A stretch of 64,000 nt of DNA, taken from Takakia lepidozioides (lineage: Eukaryota; Streptophyta; Takakiopsida; Takakiales; Takakiaceae). Shown in pieces: positions 9,459 through 20,896 of this stretch. Within the stretch, counting starts at the first letter, position 1; each line of letters starts with the position of its first letter. The DNA lies in the NCBI GenBank assembly GCA_030704615.1, contig CM060732.1:34451053-34515052 (forward strand), written 5' to 3'. Below the pieces are notes generated by a model. The model was not told the DNA's origin, searched no databases, and saw nothing but the letters and a program-made list of their open reading frames with translations. A program made the translations under genes and the position numbers.

Positions 9459-11846
9459 CTACTTGAAAGCACACTTTGCCACACGTTCTGCAACCTCGAC
9501 ATTGCCATGAATTTTGCAGGCACCAAGCAAAGTTCCCCAGACTGAAGGACCTGGTTCAATTGGCATCTTCTTAATGAACTCCTCTGCATCATACAATTGT
9601 CCTGCACGGCCAAGAAGATCGACCATGCAGCCAAAATGCTCTCCTGTGGGGGCGAGGCCATGATCTCCACTCAGGGAATAAAAGTAGTGACAGCCTTCAT
9701 CCACTAGGCCCACATGGCTACATGAAGAGAGAACACATGTAAAGGTGATACAGTCAGGCGTCACTCCTCCCTGTTGCATTTGTTCATATAGTTGAAGGGC
9801 TTCCCTACCACACCCGTGCTGACCATACGCTGCAATTATGCCATTCCATGAGACCACATCTTGTTCAGACATATTGTCAAACACTTCACGAGCATCCTTT
9901 ACACTCCCACATTTGGCATACATATTAACAAGGGCATTCTCTAGAATGACATCTGAAACAACTCCAGCTTTGATGATATCAGCATGGACCTTTTTGCCCT
10001 TATCCAGGGCTCCTAGGCCAGCACATGCTTTCAGAACACAATTGAATGTGACATTGTTGGGTGCCACCCCTTCCTGTACCATTTGCTCATACATTTCTAG
10101 TGCCTCCCTACCACATCCATGCTGGGCGTATCCTGCAATGATCGTGCTCCATGAGACCACATTCGGCTTCAAGCCTTCCTGTTTCATTTTCCCAAATAAT
10201 TGGAGGGCGTCCCTACCACACCCATGCTGAGCATATCCTGAAATCATCGCACTCCATGAGACCACATCTTGTTCAGCCATTTTGTCAAATACGTCACGAG
10301 CATCCTTTATGCTCCCACATTTGACGTACATGTTAACAAGGGTATTCTCCAGAATGATATCTGGCACAATTCCCACTTTGATGATGTAGGCATGGACCTC
10401 TTTCCCCTTCTCCAGGGCTCCTAGGCTGGCACAGGCTGTGAGAATGGAACTGAAAGTGACATTGTTGGGCAACACCCCTTCCTGTATCATTTGTTCGTAC
10501 AGCTCAAAAGCCTCCCCACAACACCCATGCTGAGCATATCCTCCAATCATTGCACTCCATGAAACCACATTTCGTTCAGCCATATTGTCAAACACAAGAC
10601 GTGCCTCACTCATGTTCCCAGATTTGGCATACATGGCAGCAAGGGCAGTCTCCAGAGTGACATCTGGTGCAATTCCAGCTTTGATGATGTCAGCATGAAC
10701 CTCTTTACCCTTTTCCAGGGCTGCCAGGCTGGCACATGCATTGAGAACCGAAATAAACGTGACCTTGTTTGGTGCCACCCCTTCCTGTACCATTTGCTCA
10801 TACATCTCTAAAGCCTCCATACCACTCCCAAGCTGAGCATATCCCGCAATCATAGCACTCCATGAGACCACATTTCGGTGGGCCATATTGTTAAACACTT
10901 GATGTGCATCATTTATGCTCCCGCATTTGACATACATGTTAACAAGGGCAGTCTCCAGAACGATATCTAGTGCAATTTCAGCTTTTAATAAGTCAGCATG
11001 GACATCTTTCCCCTTTTCCAGTGCTCCTATGCTGGCACATGCCTTGAGAACGCAAATGAACGTGATGTTGTTGGGCAACACCCCTTCTTGTATCATTCGC
11101 TGATAGATGTCTAAAGCCTCCAAACCTCGCCCATGCTGAGCATATCCGGCGATCATCGCACTCCATGAGACCACATTTCGTTGAGCCATTTTATCAAACA
11201 CTTGACGTGCATCCTCTATGCTGCCGCATTTGGCATACATGTCAACAAGAGATGTCTCAAGAATGATATCTGGAGACATTCCAGCTTCAATGATGTCAGC
11301 ATGGACCTTTTTACCCTTTTCCAGGGCTGTCAGGCTGGCACAAGCATTGAGAACGCACACAAATGTGACCTTGTTTGGCTTCACCCCTTCCTGTATCATT
11401 TGCTGATAGATCTCAAAAGCCTTCCTACCACACCCATGTTTTGCATATCCTGCTACCATTATAGTGCACGCAAACACATTTCGTTTAGGCATTTTATCAA
11501 AAGCTAGGCGTGCATCCACCACACTTCCGCACTTGGCATACATGTTAACAAGGGTGCCAAGTAGAAAGATGTTTGGCTTCAGTCCACTTTGAATCATGAG
11601 GGCATGCACCTGCCTTCCCACCTCAAGATTTTCAATTTTGATGCATTCCTGCAAGAGACAAACATAGGTACTGGAGTCTGCCCAAATGCCTCGTTTGTTC
11701 CCAATGTGAGCCGCCTCTTTCACTCCCTTACTTAGTGTCGTCACATCCCCACTAGAGTCAGAAGAATTTTTGTTGAGTCCATCCCCACATTTTGCTTGCC
11801 TTTGTATCATGGCGGCTAGAGCTGCTTTCACCCATTGAGGGTTCAA
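9459..11846 (-). CDS. PLS-class pentatricopeptide repeat protein, truncated in the E domain
   Basis: A single uninterrupted frame of 795 codons. PPR proteins of this class bind organellar RNA, and those ending in E/DYW domains act in C-to-U editing. From about residue 60 I count roughly 21 motifs: five L-S-P triplets, an extra P motif (residues near 530-565), another triplet, then L2 and S2 motifs and the first residues of an E1 motif (PSVWGTLLGACKIHGNVEVA). The frame stops at AKCAFK, in the middle of E1. Repeats are strikingly alike (VVSWSAMIAGYAQHG and LVNMYAKCGS recur), pointing to recent internal amplification. The first ~55 residues could be an organelle transit region but are not strongly typical. 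Intronless, as most PPR genes are. It may still be expressed as a truncated RNA-binding protein or be a pseudogene in the making. Confidence 0.85.
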   Translation of the reverse strand: MNPQWVKAALAAMIQRQAKCGDGLNKNSSDSSGDVTTLSKGVKEAAHIGNKRGIWADSSTYVCLLQECIKIENLEVGRQVHALMIQSGLKPNIFLLGTLVNMYAKCGSVVDARLAFDKMPKRNVFACTIMVAGYAKHGCGRKAFEIYQQMIQEGVKPNKVTFVCVLNACASLTALEKGKKVHADIIEAGMSPDIILETSLVDMYAKCGSIEDARQVFDKMAQRNVVSWSAMIAGYAQHGRGLEALDIYQRMIQEGVLPNNITFICVLKACASIGALEKGKDVHADLLKAEIALDIVLETALVNMYVKCGSINDAHQVFNNMAHRNVVSWSAMIAGYAQLGSGMEALEMYEQMVQEGVAPNKVTFISVLNACASLAALEKGKEVHADIIKAGIAPDVTLETALAAMYAKSGNMSEARLVFDNMAERNVVSWSAMIGGYAQHGCCGEAFELYEQMIQEGVLPNNVTFSSILTACASLGALEKGKEVHAYIIKVGIVPDIILENTLVNMYVKCGSIKDARDVFDKMAEQDVVSWSAMISGYAQHGCGRDALQLFGKMKQEGLKPNVVSWSTIIAGYAQHGCGREALEMYEQMVQEGVAPNNVTFNCVLKACAGLGALDKGKKVHADIIKAGVVSDVILENALVNMYAKCGSVKDAREVFDNMSEQDVVSWNGIIAAYGQHGCGREALQLYEQMQQGGVTPDCITFTCVLSSCSHVGLVDEGCHYFYSLSGDHGLAPTGEHFGCMVDLLGRAGQLYDAEEFIKKMPIEPGPSVWGTLLGACKIHGNVEVAERVAKCAFK

Positions 11847-11849
11847 CCG

Positions 11850-13110
11850 ACCCTTAATCCAAAGGGCCTCATTTGTGCACTTATGTCTGAACTCTGGTAA
11901 TTTCGGAATTTTCTGTGCAATCCACCAATAGGCAGCTGAGTGGCCATAGCTTCAACCACAGGCTGGCAAAGACTCTACAATCACCAGAGCTCCAAGCATC
12001 TTTCAAATAAAAGGGAACAACCTACTTTGAACAACTTCCTGGCCACACTCATAAGGTCCACTTTCTGCAGAAGATCAGAATTGCCATGAATTAGAGTGAC
12101 TGAAGATGCAATCCAGTCCACACAACATCACGCAGGATCCAGTCACAAACCCTCCTTGACAACCTCTTTCACATCCTAAATGAAGAAAGCCTCACCTTAC
12201 TCCTGTTGTGCCACCACTGTGAAGTATCTGAGAAAGATTCCTGCCGGTGTCGTTCTTTTCTCTCTTCTGGACCTGCATCCAAGAAATACAAGTGCATAAA
12301 AACTTAGTCCCTAGTCCTTATAGATCTTTCCTAAGGGACCTCAATCTTATTAAGGAAGTCTAGTATTCGCTTTCCGTAAAATCCACCTCTCATAATAAAG
12401 TACGATTTTCACTTCTCTCTCTCTCTCTCTCTCTCTCTGCCCTGCGGCAAACAACATATTATGAGTACATTCTCTTTGCCCTGCCCTTCTCTCAGCTTGG
12501 TCTGCCAGTGCAACCACAACCACACCTATCACACCTGCATTTACGAGGATTGAAAGCTGTGAACCTCCTTGGCTCTGAATTTTAGGGTGAGTGTACATGA
12601 GATGCTGCTCCTGGAAAGCTTTCTGGAGAACCTCTGAGACAGACAATATCGTTATTAGAAGTTCGAGCACTGGAGTGAGCCTTCTGTCCCAGTGTTTATT
12701 CTTTTCTTCCCAGCAGGGTTCGTTCACTATGAAGGGTTAGCATACTCTTCTCTTGAACTTCAGACCAATCCCAAGAGTGTGACATTCGCTGATGACTCCC
12801 CTTGATAGGCTGAAAAGAGGATCAGCCTAGACTTGAGCCGTATTTCTACTTACTGGCTTTTAAATGGCAACTCTCTCTAACTTTACGAGACCCTGGCCTC
12901 CATCTCTCCCACCTAAAGATGTCGGAGAGACAGAATGTAGTCATAAAATTAGTTTGGGTTTTCCAGATATCCTCTAGAAAACCCTTCACACAAGCATCAA
13001 CTTGCTGTGTGTATCAAGCTGCCCAGCAATTAGACCCCAAGAGGGCCAGGGCTCTAGGCTTAGCCTCAAGATTCTGAAAGTTGGTGGAGGTGCAGGGATG
13101 TCAGAGAGAG
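11850..13110. other. Upstream region of the PPR gene, no gene seen
   Basis: Probable promoter and leader of the minus-strand PPR gene near 11,850-12,200, followed by spacer. The CT tract at about 12,413-12,438 gives rise to artefactual Arg-Glu frames. I find no other supported feature. Confidence 0.4.
12413..12438. repeat. CT microsatellite
   Basis: An uninterrupted run of CT dinucleotides (about 13 units) on the plus strand. Confidence 0.9.
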
Positions 13111-13620
13111 AGAGAAATGAAATGAAATGAAATGGTGCTTTATAACGTCCGCGCAAAGCTCATAGAGCTTATGGGACAAAATGGAAAGAAAAACATGAGA
13201 GAAAACAGGAAACCAGAGTCAAAGATAAGAACTTTTGTTCGAGTGATTGTCTAAGGGTGAATGCCTCGTGCAGGTAGGCTGCCAAGCATTTCTGATCCTC
13301 ATAGTGAAAGACCTCAGTGAGAGATTGGGTTCCACGGAATAGACAATGGAATCTCCCACGGATCTCATAGTATAGAGGGCAATAGAAAAAGAAGTGTTCA
13401 GAGAGAGATAGACTTTCAACACAGTTGGAAGGAGGTGAAAGGATCGAGAAAGTGTAGAGGGAACAGAAGATTTCAGAGAAAGGGCAACCTGAATTCTCTG
13501 ATTCCACCAAGCTCAATGTGTTCACAACCACCTGTCCCCCACATAACTCCAGCCAACATGTCAGGACCTCCCCACTTGTTGCTTCACACCCCACTACTAT
13601 GTTGCAAACCACAGGCAAAC
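13110..13620 (-). mobile_element. 5'-truncated LINE-like retrotransposon, copy 1
   Basis: On the minus strand a frame at 13,169-13,618 ends with SEHFFFYCPLYYEIRGRFH, then SLTEVFHYEDQKCLAAYLHE, a block like the C-terminal zinc-finger part of non-LTR reverse transcriptases (H...C-P-L-Y...I-R). It is followed by a 3' end GCGGACGTTATAAA and a tail of ATTTC units (plus strand GAAAT repeats at about 13,116-13,133). The same block and 3' end recur at 19.84-20.11 kb and 22.01-22.32 kb. The catalytic part is missing, so this is a dead fragment. A SINE sharing the LINE tail is a less likely alternative. Confidence 0.55.
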
Positions 13621-15200
13621 CTCGCCATAATCACCCCAACAGGCAAGGAGAGTAGCCAATGTCTAATATTCTTGACGTTTCCTTCCACTACCTAGGGACT
13701 CTAGAAGGGCTAAGGATGTAGGATTCCCTTCACTCTGTAAATCAACCCACAATAACCCTTTGTATGCAATGTTGGCTCAACAGACATGAAAATAATTCAG
13801 ACGCGTGTTGAGGTCAAGGCAAAAGGCAAAAGGTTCTTTGAGATGCCAAAAGGAGAGACTCTGCACAAAGTTGGCTAAGTGAGGCTAGAACAATATAACG
13901 CAATTTTCTTCTTCCTCAAACTGCCTGACATATGAGGCCTGCTCCTTCATAATTTTCACAGTAAAACAACGAGGTGAGGTTAAAAGACAAATGAAATTAA
14001 CACTGACCTTGGCTTTCTCTTGAGAGATATCTTGCTGGTTGACATAAGTATCTACAACCAGACGCCCTGTAATATAGAGCCTATTCCCCTTCTTTACATG
14101 GTGCCCTGCACTCTCAACCAGCGTATCCCAAATCTCAGCTTAGTCTTCATCAACACAGTGACAATGGGAGTACAATTAATGCAAGAACAAATTACGACTA
14201 TCCGACCTGTAACGTTATCGCAAAGCTAGCACTTTTCGCCAACACAACGATCTACCTACACTTGCACAATCCTTGCCCCCTGCCTGAAATGACTGAACCT
14301 TGTTGATCTCGACTCTAGACATGGGCAGTAGACGTTCGTGCATCACAGACATGGAACTATATCTACTAATCTGTACTTTTCCTCCAATTTAATACGGTAC
14401 AGGAGCACTTGCAGAACATCTCTGAATCATTCTCCTTCTATAGTACGGGACACAAAACCTTACCCTCTTATCGGAGAAGAACACCAAAATGGCTTACCAG
14501 TTCGGAACATCTGTTTTAGTATCAGTCTTTCGTACAGAACTGATGTATTTCGCTAACGATTTTCGAGTACCCAAGCACTTCATGAGCTCCATGTGACAGA
14601 GCACACGGTCAATGGGTTGCAATATCTTGAGAAATTTCTTGCTGAATGCTACCAGCTAATCTTCTCCGGCCTCTTTGCTTATCCCCCAGTCCAGAAACCT
14701 CTTCCTCCTCCGCTGTTCTCCCCTGAGAAAAATGAGTTGAAGCAGTGTGGAGCATATCTGAAGGCAATGCGATTCGCAAATTGCAGAGAATGTGGGCACG
14801 GATTGCACAGCCCACCCATTCATGGAACTCTCAGCGCGAGCACCAGGCCTCGAAAATTGGAAGAGTCGGAGCAACCCACAGTCTGAGTCCCATGGATGAA
14901 TAGTGGATGCTCGTCAGTGTGGGTCTGTAAACTAGAGTTGGAAAGAGACTGAACTTTTCGAAGACGCTGCTCCTTACTGCTCAATTCTCACCATAACTCC
15001 GGAGGATTCGAAGGGATCCAGCGTTGCGTTCGAAGAATTATGGTCTTCCAGTCGGTCACGAGGAGGGGAAGTATTTGGTGCAGATACTAGTGCAGATTAC
15101 CTGAGCTTTTTACAGATCAAACTGTCTTGTAGCTTTTTGTCTGAAAAGTTTCTTTGTTGAAGGAGATTGAAGGAGACCAGATTAGGGTTTTGGGTTTAAC
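13620..15200. other. Spacer without recognised gene
   Basis: Short frames only. The 97-codon frame at 14,593-14,886 (+) has a Pro-rich patch and matches no family I know. The last 200 bases lead into the promoter of the Pro-rich gene. Confidence 0.35.
15184..15200 (+). promoter_or_regulatory. Telo-box-like motif upstream of the Pro-rich gene
   Basis: TAGGGTTTTGGGTTTAA occurs about 230 bp before the proposed start codon. AGGGTTT (telo-box) motifs are common close to transcription starts of plant genes, often housekeeping or translation-related ones. Near 15,346 there is also a possible 5'-UTR donor (CG|GTAAGG). The role here is an inference from position and sequence only. Confidence 0.35.
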
Positions 15201-15414
15201 TCGTGTCTTCCACCTGCTCCCCCAAAACCATTTTATTAAGATGAGTATCTTCAAGGCCTTCAGTAGTTAACGTTCGTTGTGTCTATGGTTGAAGGACTGA
15301 AGCCGCTGGGAGGAAGGACGATACTCCTCCAGATCAACCAGAAACGGTAAGGTGTAGATAGACCTTGGAATCTGTGGTGATGATCAAGACCCAGGAGGCA
15401 GGATTGGGGGCAAG

Positions 15415-17793
15415 ATGGTGACTATCATTGGCAAGGAAAGCACAGGTCAGAGAGGCACACTGCCTCCTTCGCCCCCTCTTCATTATTTTCCTCCTCTTTT
15501 AAGCTATCCAACGCAATGGCCTGGTACTGTCGCGTACCCTCCCATGCCCTCTTATCCTTGTTACCCGCATTACCCATGCCCTAGCTATGGAGCCTACTAT
15601 GGCCCCCCCCAACCCCCATGGGCTGCTCCCTCCTATCCGCCACATTCCCCATACTTTTCCCCTAACCTTAATCCTCACTTTTCTTCTTCAGATTCTTCAA
15701 CAGCTCCTCAACCCCCACCCACCTGCGCTCTATGGTTTCCTGGACCGGCCAGAGAGGAACCAGAGGGACCCCCTCCTCCTCAGTGTAGGGTCCCCGCACC
15801 TAATTCTACCGTAGGAATTTCTTTCCACAACACTGATTCGGTATTTGATTCACAAAACATTGATCACACTAATGGCCACGAGGCCTCGTTGAAGCCCCTG
15901 GTACACCTCGCGTCAAGTGGAACTGCCTCAGCGCAGGACACCAGGTCAGAAACAATTGCGGGGTCCAAGTCAGTGACAAAATCTGTAAGCGAAAGTGTAG
16001 CAGGAAAACTGGCAGCAATACCAGAGGCAGGCTCGGATGTTTGTCTTCCACTTGGCGATCTGCTTGTGGACTCCCGGCACACATTTCAACCAAATTCTCC
16101 AGAATCCCTGGAATCAAGACCTGCTTCTGCTCCAGGAACGTCTGCACCTTCGACATCGATACTGTGGACATCGCCTTCATCTCCACTGCATGATAAAATC
16201 CCAGAAGCACTCCCTTCCACCCCCCTTCCTCCGCATCCCTTCCTTCCCCACCATGTCCGACCACCATGTGTGCCACTCCCGCCTAACTTTTGGAGTCGAC
16301 CTCCCTGTGTTCGTCTCCGCTGTTCTCACTGTGGTGCCTGGAATTATAGCTACCCCCTACCTCACCGTGGCTGCATATTGACAAGGCCTTCTTTCCCTCC
16401 ACCTTTTCTCCCTCCTTTCCCTGGTGGAAATGGTCTCTTTACTGAAGGTGCAGATAACATAGAGAGTCCGTGTGCATGGGGGCAACCTCCAAAAAAAACC
16501 AGGGAGGAGGACAATGGACAGGGCTTAACATCGGGTAACTGCAAAGGTGAAGCTGGTCAGCCGCAAGAGTGTTACGATGGGTGTGCATCTGGACCTTTCT
16601 TTTCTCATCTCTGTGTTCCATGCACCAACTAGTTGTCTCTATAATCTCTAGCACTACTGTGACCATATTCTTCAGAAATTTCCTGTTGTAAATGTCAAAT
16701 TGATTGAGCTCCAGGCAGTTAGACTTCAGCCTAACAATGGCAATGTTTGGTGAAAACTCAAACTCCTTTAGGTCGCTGAGTGGGACAAGCAAAGAGATCA
16801 AACCCAATCTTTGGTGATTGAGTCTAAGTCTGTTAGCTATAGGAAGTGTGGCGTTTTCGTCTCTTCTGCTGTGTCAGAAATTGTGAGCTAACTTTCTGCC
16901 ATCCACTGCTTGGTTTTGGCCCGTATAGTGGCAAACAGTTCTGTAAAAGAATGCTAGCTGGTGATGGGAGTAGTGACACCAAGTGCTTTACAGAAGGAAT
17001 TCCCTTTTTAATGAATATTGTGACCTTCTGAAAGCAGGAATTGTAGTGAGAGTGCTGAGGAGAGTATGACTTGGTGTTCTGGGGGGCTTGAATGGCAGGC
17101 TGGGAGAAGAAGAGGAGGAGCATGAAGAGGAGGATGAGGAGCCCCAGTTTGTGCTCTCTGACGAGTGGGCTCAATTTTTTGCAAGATCTGAAGCTCGCCG
17201 AAAAGAAAGTATGCATAGTCTCTGTCTCTCTCACTACATTATAAAGTACAAGGTCCCCCCAAAATTTTCCACTGAGACTAAATATTATTGTGATGCGCCA
17301 TGCTTTGTCTGTGCACTTGTGATCAGTACTTGGTGGACTGCTCCCAAATAGTACCGGTTGTAATCTCTTGGAGCTAGAGCTGCAGTAGGTTGGATCGTAG
17401 CTGTATTAAGGAGTTAGTATTTGCCTTGTTAGCTTTCTGTCTCCAGGTCTGATTTGTAGGCAATTAGTTACTGAAAGGGTCCCTTTGGCAGAGAAGCGGC
17501 AGCAAAAGAAAGATGCAAAGGCAGCCCGTAAGGCAGCGAAAGCAGCTAAACCGGAACTCCAAGATGTGGATGAAACTCAAATTGCAGTGGATGTGCTTCA
17601 GTCCTCTGAGACTGCGTCTTTGGCAGCCACCTGGGGTGACAGAGTGGAGGCCAATGAGTTCAACTCCACTGCAGCTATGACCAGCTTAACGATAGATCCA
17701 GCTGGAGACTCTCTTCCTGTAGTTCTGGCCCACGACCTGCAAAGTTTGAAAGATGCAAGCAAAGATGATGGTGCCGGAGTAAGGGAGATGTAA
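15415..17793 (+). CDS. Three-exon gene: Pro-rich N-terminus, acidic and Lys/Ala-rich C-terminus
   Basis: Proposed exons are 15415-16580, 17099-17208 and 17492-17793. Phases agree at both junctions (2 then 1), with donors GATGG|GTGTGC and GAAA|GTATGC and acceptors ATGGCAG and TTTGGCAG, giving 525 residues. Residues 1-130 are rich in Pro and Tyr (PPYP-like), and around 300-325 is a C-x-x-C-x(n)-C patch (RCSHCGAWNYSYPLPHRGC). A Glu run precedes QFVLSDEWAQFFARSEARRK, then comes a basic helix KRQQKKDAKAARKAAKAAK, probably coiled-coil. The second and third exons are firmly supported by composition and phase. Joining them to the Pro-rich exon is likely but less certain; that exon could stop at 16,632 as its own product. 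I do not recognise the family. The basic and acidic blocks suggest a nuclear or RNA-associated protein, but this is only an inference. Confidence 0.5.
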
Positions 17794-17799
17794 ATTCAT

Positions 17800-19210
17800 A
17801 GATAGATGCCAGCTGACACTGGCTCGCAACTGGCTATAGAATTTTCCACCAGAAAGATACAAGGGACCTAACTGGCTATAATCATGCATTAAAATTGCAA
17901 AGCTTCAGCCAAGGAGTAGATAGAATCGGAGTTTTGTTGGAAGCAGAGCCATGAAGTGTCATGACTGCGCAAAATTGAGGGTACCCACAAGACCCTGTAA
18001 TCCGTCTAAGTTTTTTCATTTTATGTGCTACGTTGCTAAGGTGGCTGCCCTTCCCAGGCCTCCTGTAAGGATTAGTTGTGTAGGACAGTTAAAGTCCACG
18101 GTGACCACTTCAAAATTGTGGGAATATCATTTCAGAAAGCCGTTTAGGTTAGCAAGGTGTATGAGACGTTATGTGTACATATCTGGTGAAGTCAAATTTT
18201 GCTCGACTCACTTGTCTAGCACCAGGTAAGTCGGTAGGTGACTGGTGACCTCACCAGAAGTTGCGATTTTAACAAATGACCAGGAAAATGTCAGTATACA
18301 TAACTGAGTTTCTTGGGTCCAGAGTACACAATTGATACCTCTGGTTTTAAGAGGTTGGTTTGTATTTTGATGGGGTGTGTGAAGTGGAGGAAGTCCCTTG
18401 CTGAGAATTTGAATTAAAAGCTGGAGGCCAAAAGCTGTGAAGGTGAAATATGGATTGGCTTGGATGGCGGACTGAGGCGGTGAGCGAAGATTGCACTGGA
18501 GGGAACCTGCAGATAATCATCCCTCAAGCCTAGAAGTTGAGTCCGTTTCCAGGTGATGTTATTGGTTATCAAGGTGTGGCCCCAAGGGAGGATTCAAGTT
18601 CTCTGTAGAGAGGTTTCTCAGAATGTTACATAGTATGGGACAGGTGGTGGTCTTGGTAGGGTCATGTTTAGATCGATATGCTTCCCTCCTACATTTTCAA
18701 GTCCACACTGATTGACCCATGCAAACGTTCCTTCTGAGTTTTCAGGGGTTTAGCACTCGCTGTATTGTGAAGGAAAAGTAGGCTGTCATTAAGGAGGGCA
18801 CTTTCAAGGAGGCACTTCTACATTTGCTGAGTTGGTGGACTACTTGACTGCCTCCATGGTTTGCTCAGCTGCTTGGTTTATCAGGAATCTCGGCTATAAA
18901 TGCCCAGCAGGCATTGCCCACTGCAAAATGCCTGCCTCATCTTACCTGGACCAACTGTCCTTGTAGATATTCAGTTCCTTTAGGAACAGGTAGTATCTGG
19001 AAAGTTTCTATCATCATTTCTTTTTATGCTGAACGACTGGCCTCTTCATGTTATTGCAAGAATCAATTTTTGTCTGCGGGATGTTCCTAGCGTTATTTGG
19101 GATTTGGTTTCTTCCTTCCTACCTCTGCTGTGCTTAAATTGTATACCTCTTATATTCCGTGGCCTTCATGATATTTTATCTTTAGGTGTCTATTGTGAAG
19201 GACAGATAGG
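17800..19210. other. Spacer without recognised gene
   Basis: 3' flank of the Pro-rich gene and spacer. Short frames at 17,951-18,229 and 19,026-19,223 resemble nothing known to me. Confidence 0.35.
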
Positions 19211-19217
19211 AGCTAAC

Positions 19218-19540
19218 GGGTAGTGGGGAAAGAGAGGTTGATGTTAACATTTCAATCCCCTTTGAGAGTGGAAGAAAGCATGTGGGAAAAAAACATGGGT
19301 AAGTGGGGAAAGAGAGGTTGATGTTAACATTTCAATCCCCTTTGAGAATGTGGAAGAAAGCATGTGGAGAAAAACATGGGTAGTGGGGAAAGAGAGGTTG
19401 ATGTTAACATTTCAATCCCCTTTGAGAATGTGGAAGAAAGCATGTGGGAAAAAAACATGGGTAGTGGGGAAAGAGAGGTTGATGTTAACATTTCAATCCC
19501 CTTTGAGAATGTGGAAGAAAGCATGTGGAAGTAAACATTA
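19218..19540. repeat. Tandem repeat, four units of about 80 bp
   Basis: Four head-to-tail copies begin with GTAGTGGGGAAAGAGAGG or GTAAGTGGGG near 19,220, 19,300, 19,380 and 19,461. Each contains TTGATGTTAACATTTCAATC, then CCCCTTTGAGA and GAAGAAAGCATGTGG. Differences are single bases and A-run length, so the array is young. Frames of about 66-82 codons across it on both strands are by-products of the repeat. Confidence 0.9.
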
Positions 19541-19834
19541 CTTCGCCATGTGGGAATCAGTTTTCTTTGCTTTTCATTTGTGCTTTTATTTTCTGTGAGA
19601 GAAGTGGGAGGGTGAAACTTCGAGTCACCTTTGTTGGACCAACAAAACTGCAGTTCTATATGGAGACATTCTTGGTTTTCTGCGACAATAGAATCTTGTA
19701 GCCTAATTACCTGTCTGCAGCTCTATCTCTCCCATTGGGGAGATCCAGGGTGGGCTCCCACAGTCTGCAGGTAGAGACTGGGAATCAGCAACATGACAAC
19801 TGCCAATGCCCCGCTTGCCTTGGAACAATCATTA

Positions 19835-20112
19835 GGGAAATCGAAAGTGAGTCGATTCTGGGACACCCATTCTCCTATGGAGGTCTTCCATTACGAGGAT
19901 AAAAAATGCTTGGCAGCTTACCTGCATGAAGCTTTGACTCTTAGTTAATCCCTTGAGAAATAGTTGCATTTGGGCTGCTTGTCCCCTCTCTTTCTTGTTT
20001 CTTTCTTCCATTTCAGATGTTATGAAGTACCATTTCATTCCTCTTGTTCCATAAGCTCTTTGAGCTTCCCGCGGACATTATAAAATTCCATTTCATTTCA
20101 TTTCTTTTTCAA
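19835..20112 (+). mobile_element. LINE-like 3' end, copy 2
   Basis: Plus-strand sense: EVFHYEDKKCLAAYLHEALTL, close to copy 1 at 13.1-13.6 kb, then the shared 3' end (AGCTCTTTGAGCTTCCCGCGGACATTATAAAA, seen at 20,050-20,083) and an ATTTC-repeat tail at 20,086-20,105. Stops interrupt the frame. Orientation is opposite to copies 1 and 3. Confidence 0.6.
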
Positions 20113-20114
20113 TT

Positions 20115-20890
20115 GGTTTCCCTTGGTCCAAGTTGGCTCAGTCACTAGTCATCACAAGAGACCTGTGATTGCTGCCCTGCTGTGTCCAAGCATCCCACCA
20201 AGAGCCCATTGGTGATGGCAGGTTCCTTCGGATGCATTGTGATGCAGCCATGAACTTCAGCTCAACATTTGAAAAGGTTTTCATGCTAATCCCCCTCACA
20301 CTCCTGATTCAGCTGATCCAAACAAAATCTTGTAAAGCAGCTCTGAACTCTTCTTTCCTCGTGTGCAAAAGGGACACTGTTGAAGGTGGGATCCAGCATC
20401 CCTCATCCTTTCCAGTCTCTGAAACTATCCCTCACATGTGCCCCTCAATAGCATGACATAAAGATAGGGGAATTACCTGAGAGAGTGTAGGCAAGGAGCC
20501 CTTACAAGCCCAAAGACTATCACTACACCTACTTCTTGACTCCAAACCATGGGATAAATGTAAGATTTTCTGGACAATATCTGGAAGGCCGGAATCAAAT
20601 TTTCTTCCAAAGGTAGGTGCAAGGTAGGGGAGCAAGTCTTCAATAAAGGTAGGTAAGCCCATTTCTGCTTTTCTCCTTCCCTCCTCTCCCTCCATCCAAG
20701 CTACACATGGATTCAGTAGCCACAGGGAACTGAAGCATAGTCGAATGAGCCACATCTCTTTCATTACCTGCTCCATTCTGCCTGTGGTCTGTTGCTCCAA
20801 TCCAATTGAAACTGGGCTTCCTGGTTACGATAGCATCAGACAAAATTGTAGCTCTCTCTCACATTACATGTGAGCCTCTCTGACCTTGGA
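20115..20890. other. Spacer downstream of the B3 gene
   Basis: No supported gene. It includes the probable 3' untranslated region of the minus-strand B3 gene near 20,700-20,896. Confidence 0.35.
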
Positions 20891-20896
20891 AGAGCT

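Noticed and set aside
9838-11507. Plus-strand frames of 60-130 codons across the PPR gene
   Set aside because: They repeat with the period of the PPR triplets and are shadows of the minus-strand gene.
13116-13133. GAAAT repeat as an independent microsatellite
   Set aside because: It is the 3' tail of the LINE-like element, since the same tail follows the same 3' end in the copy at 20.1 kb.
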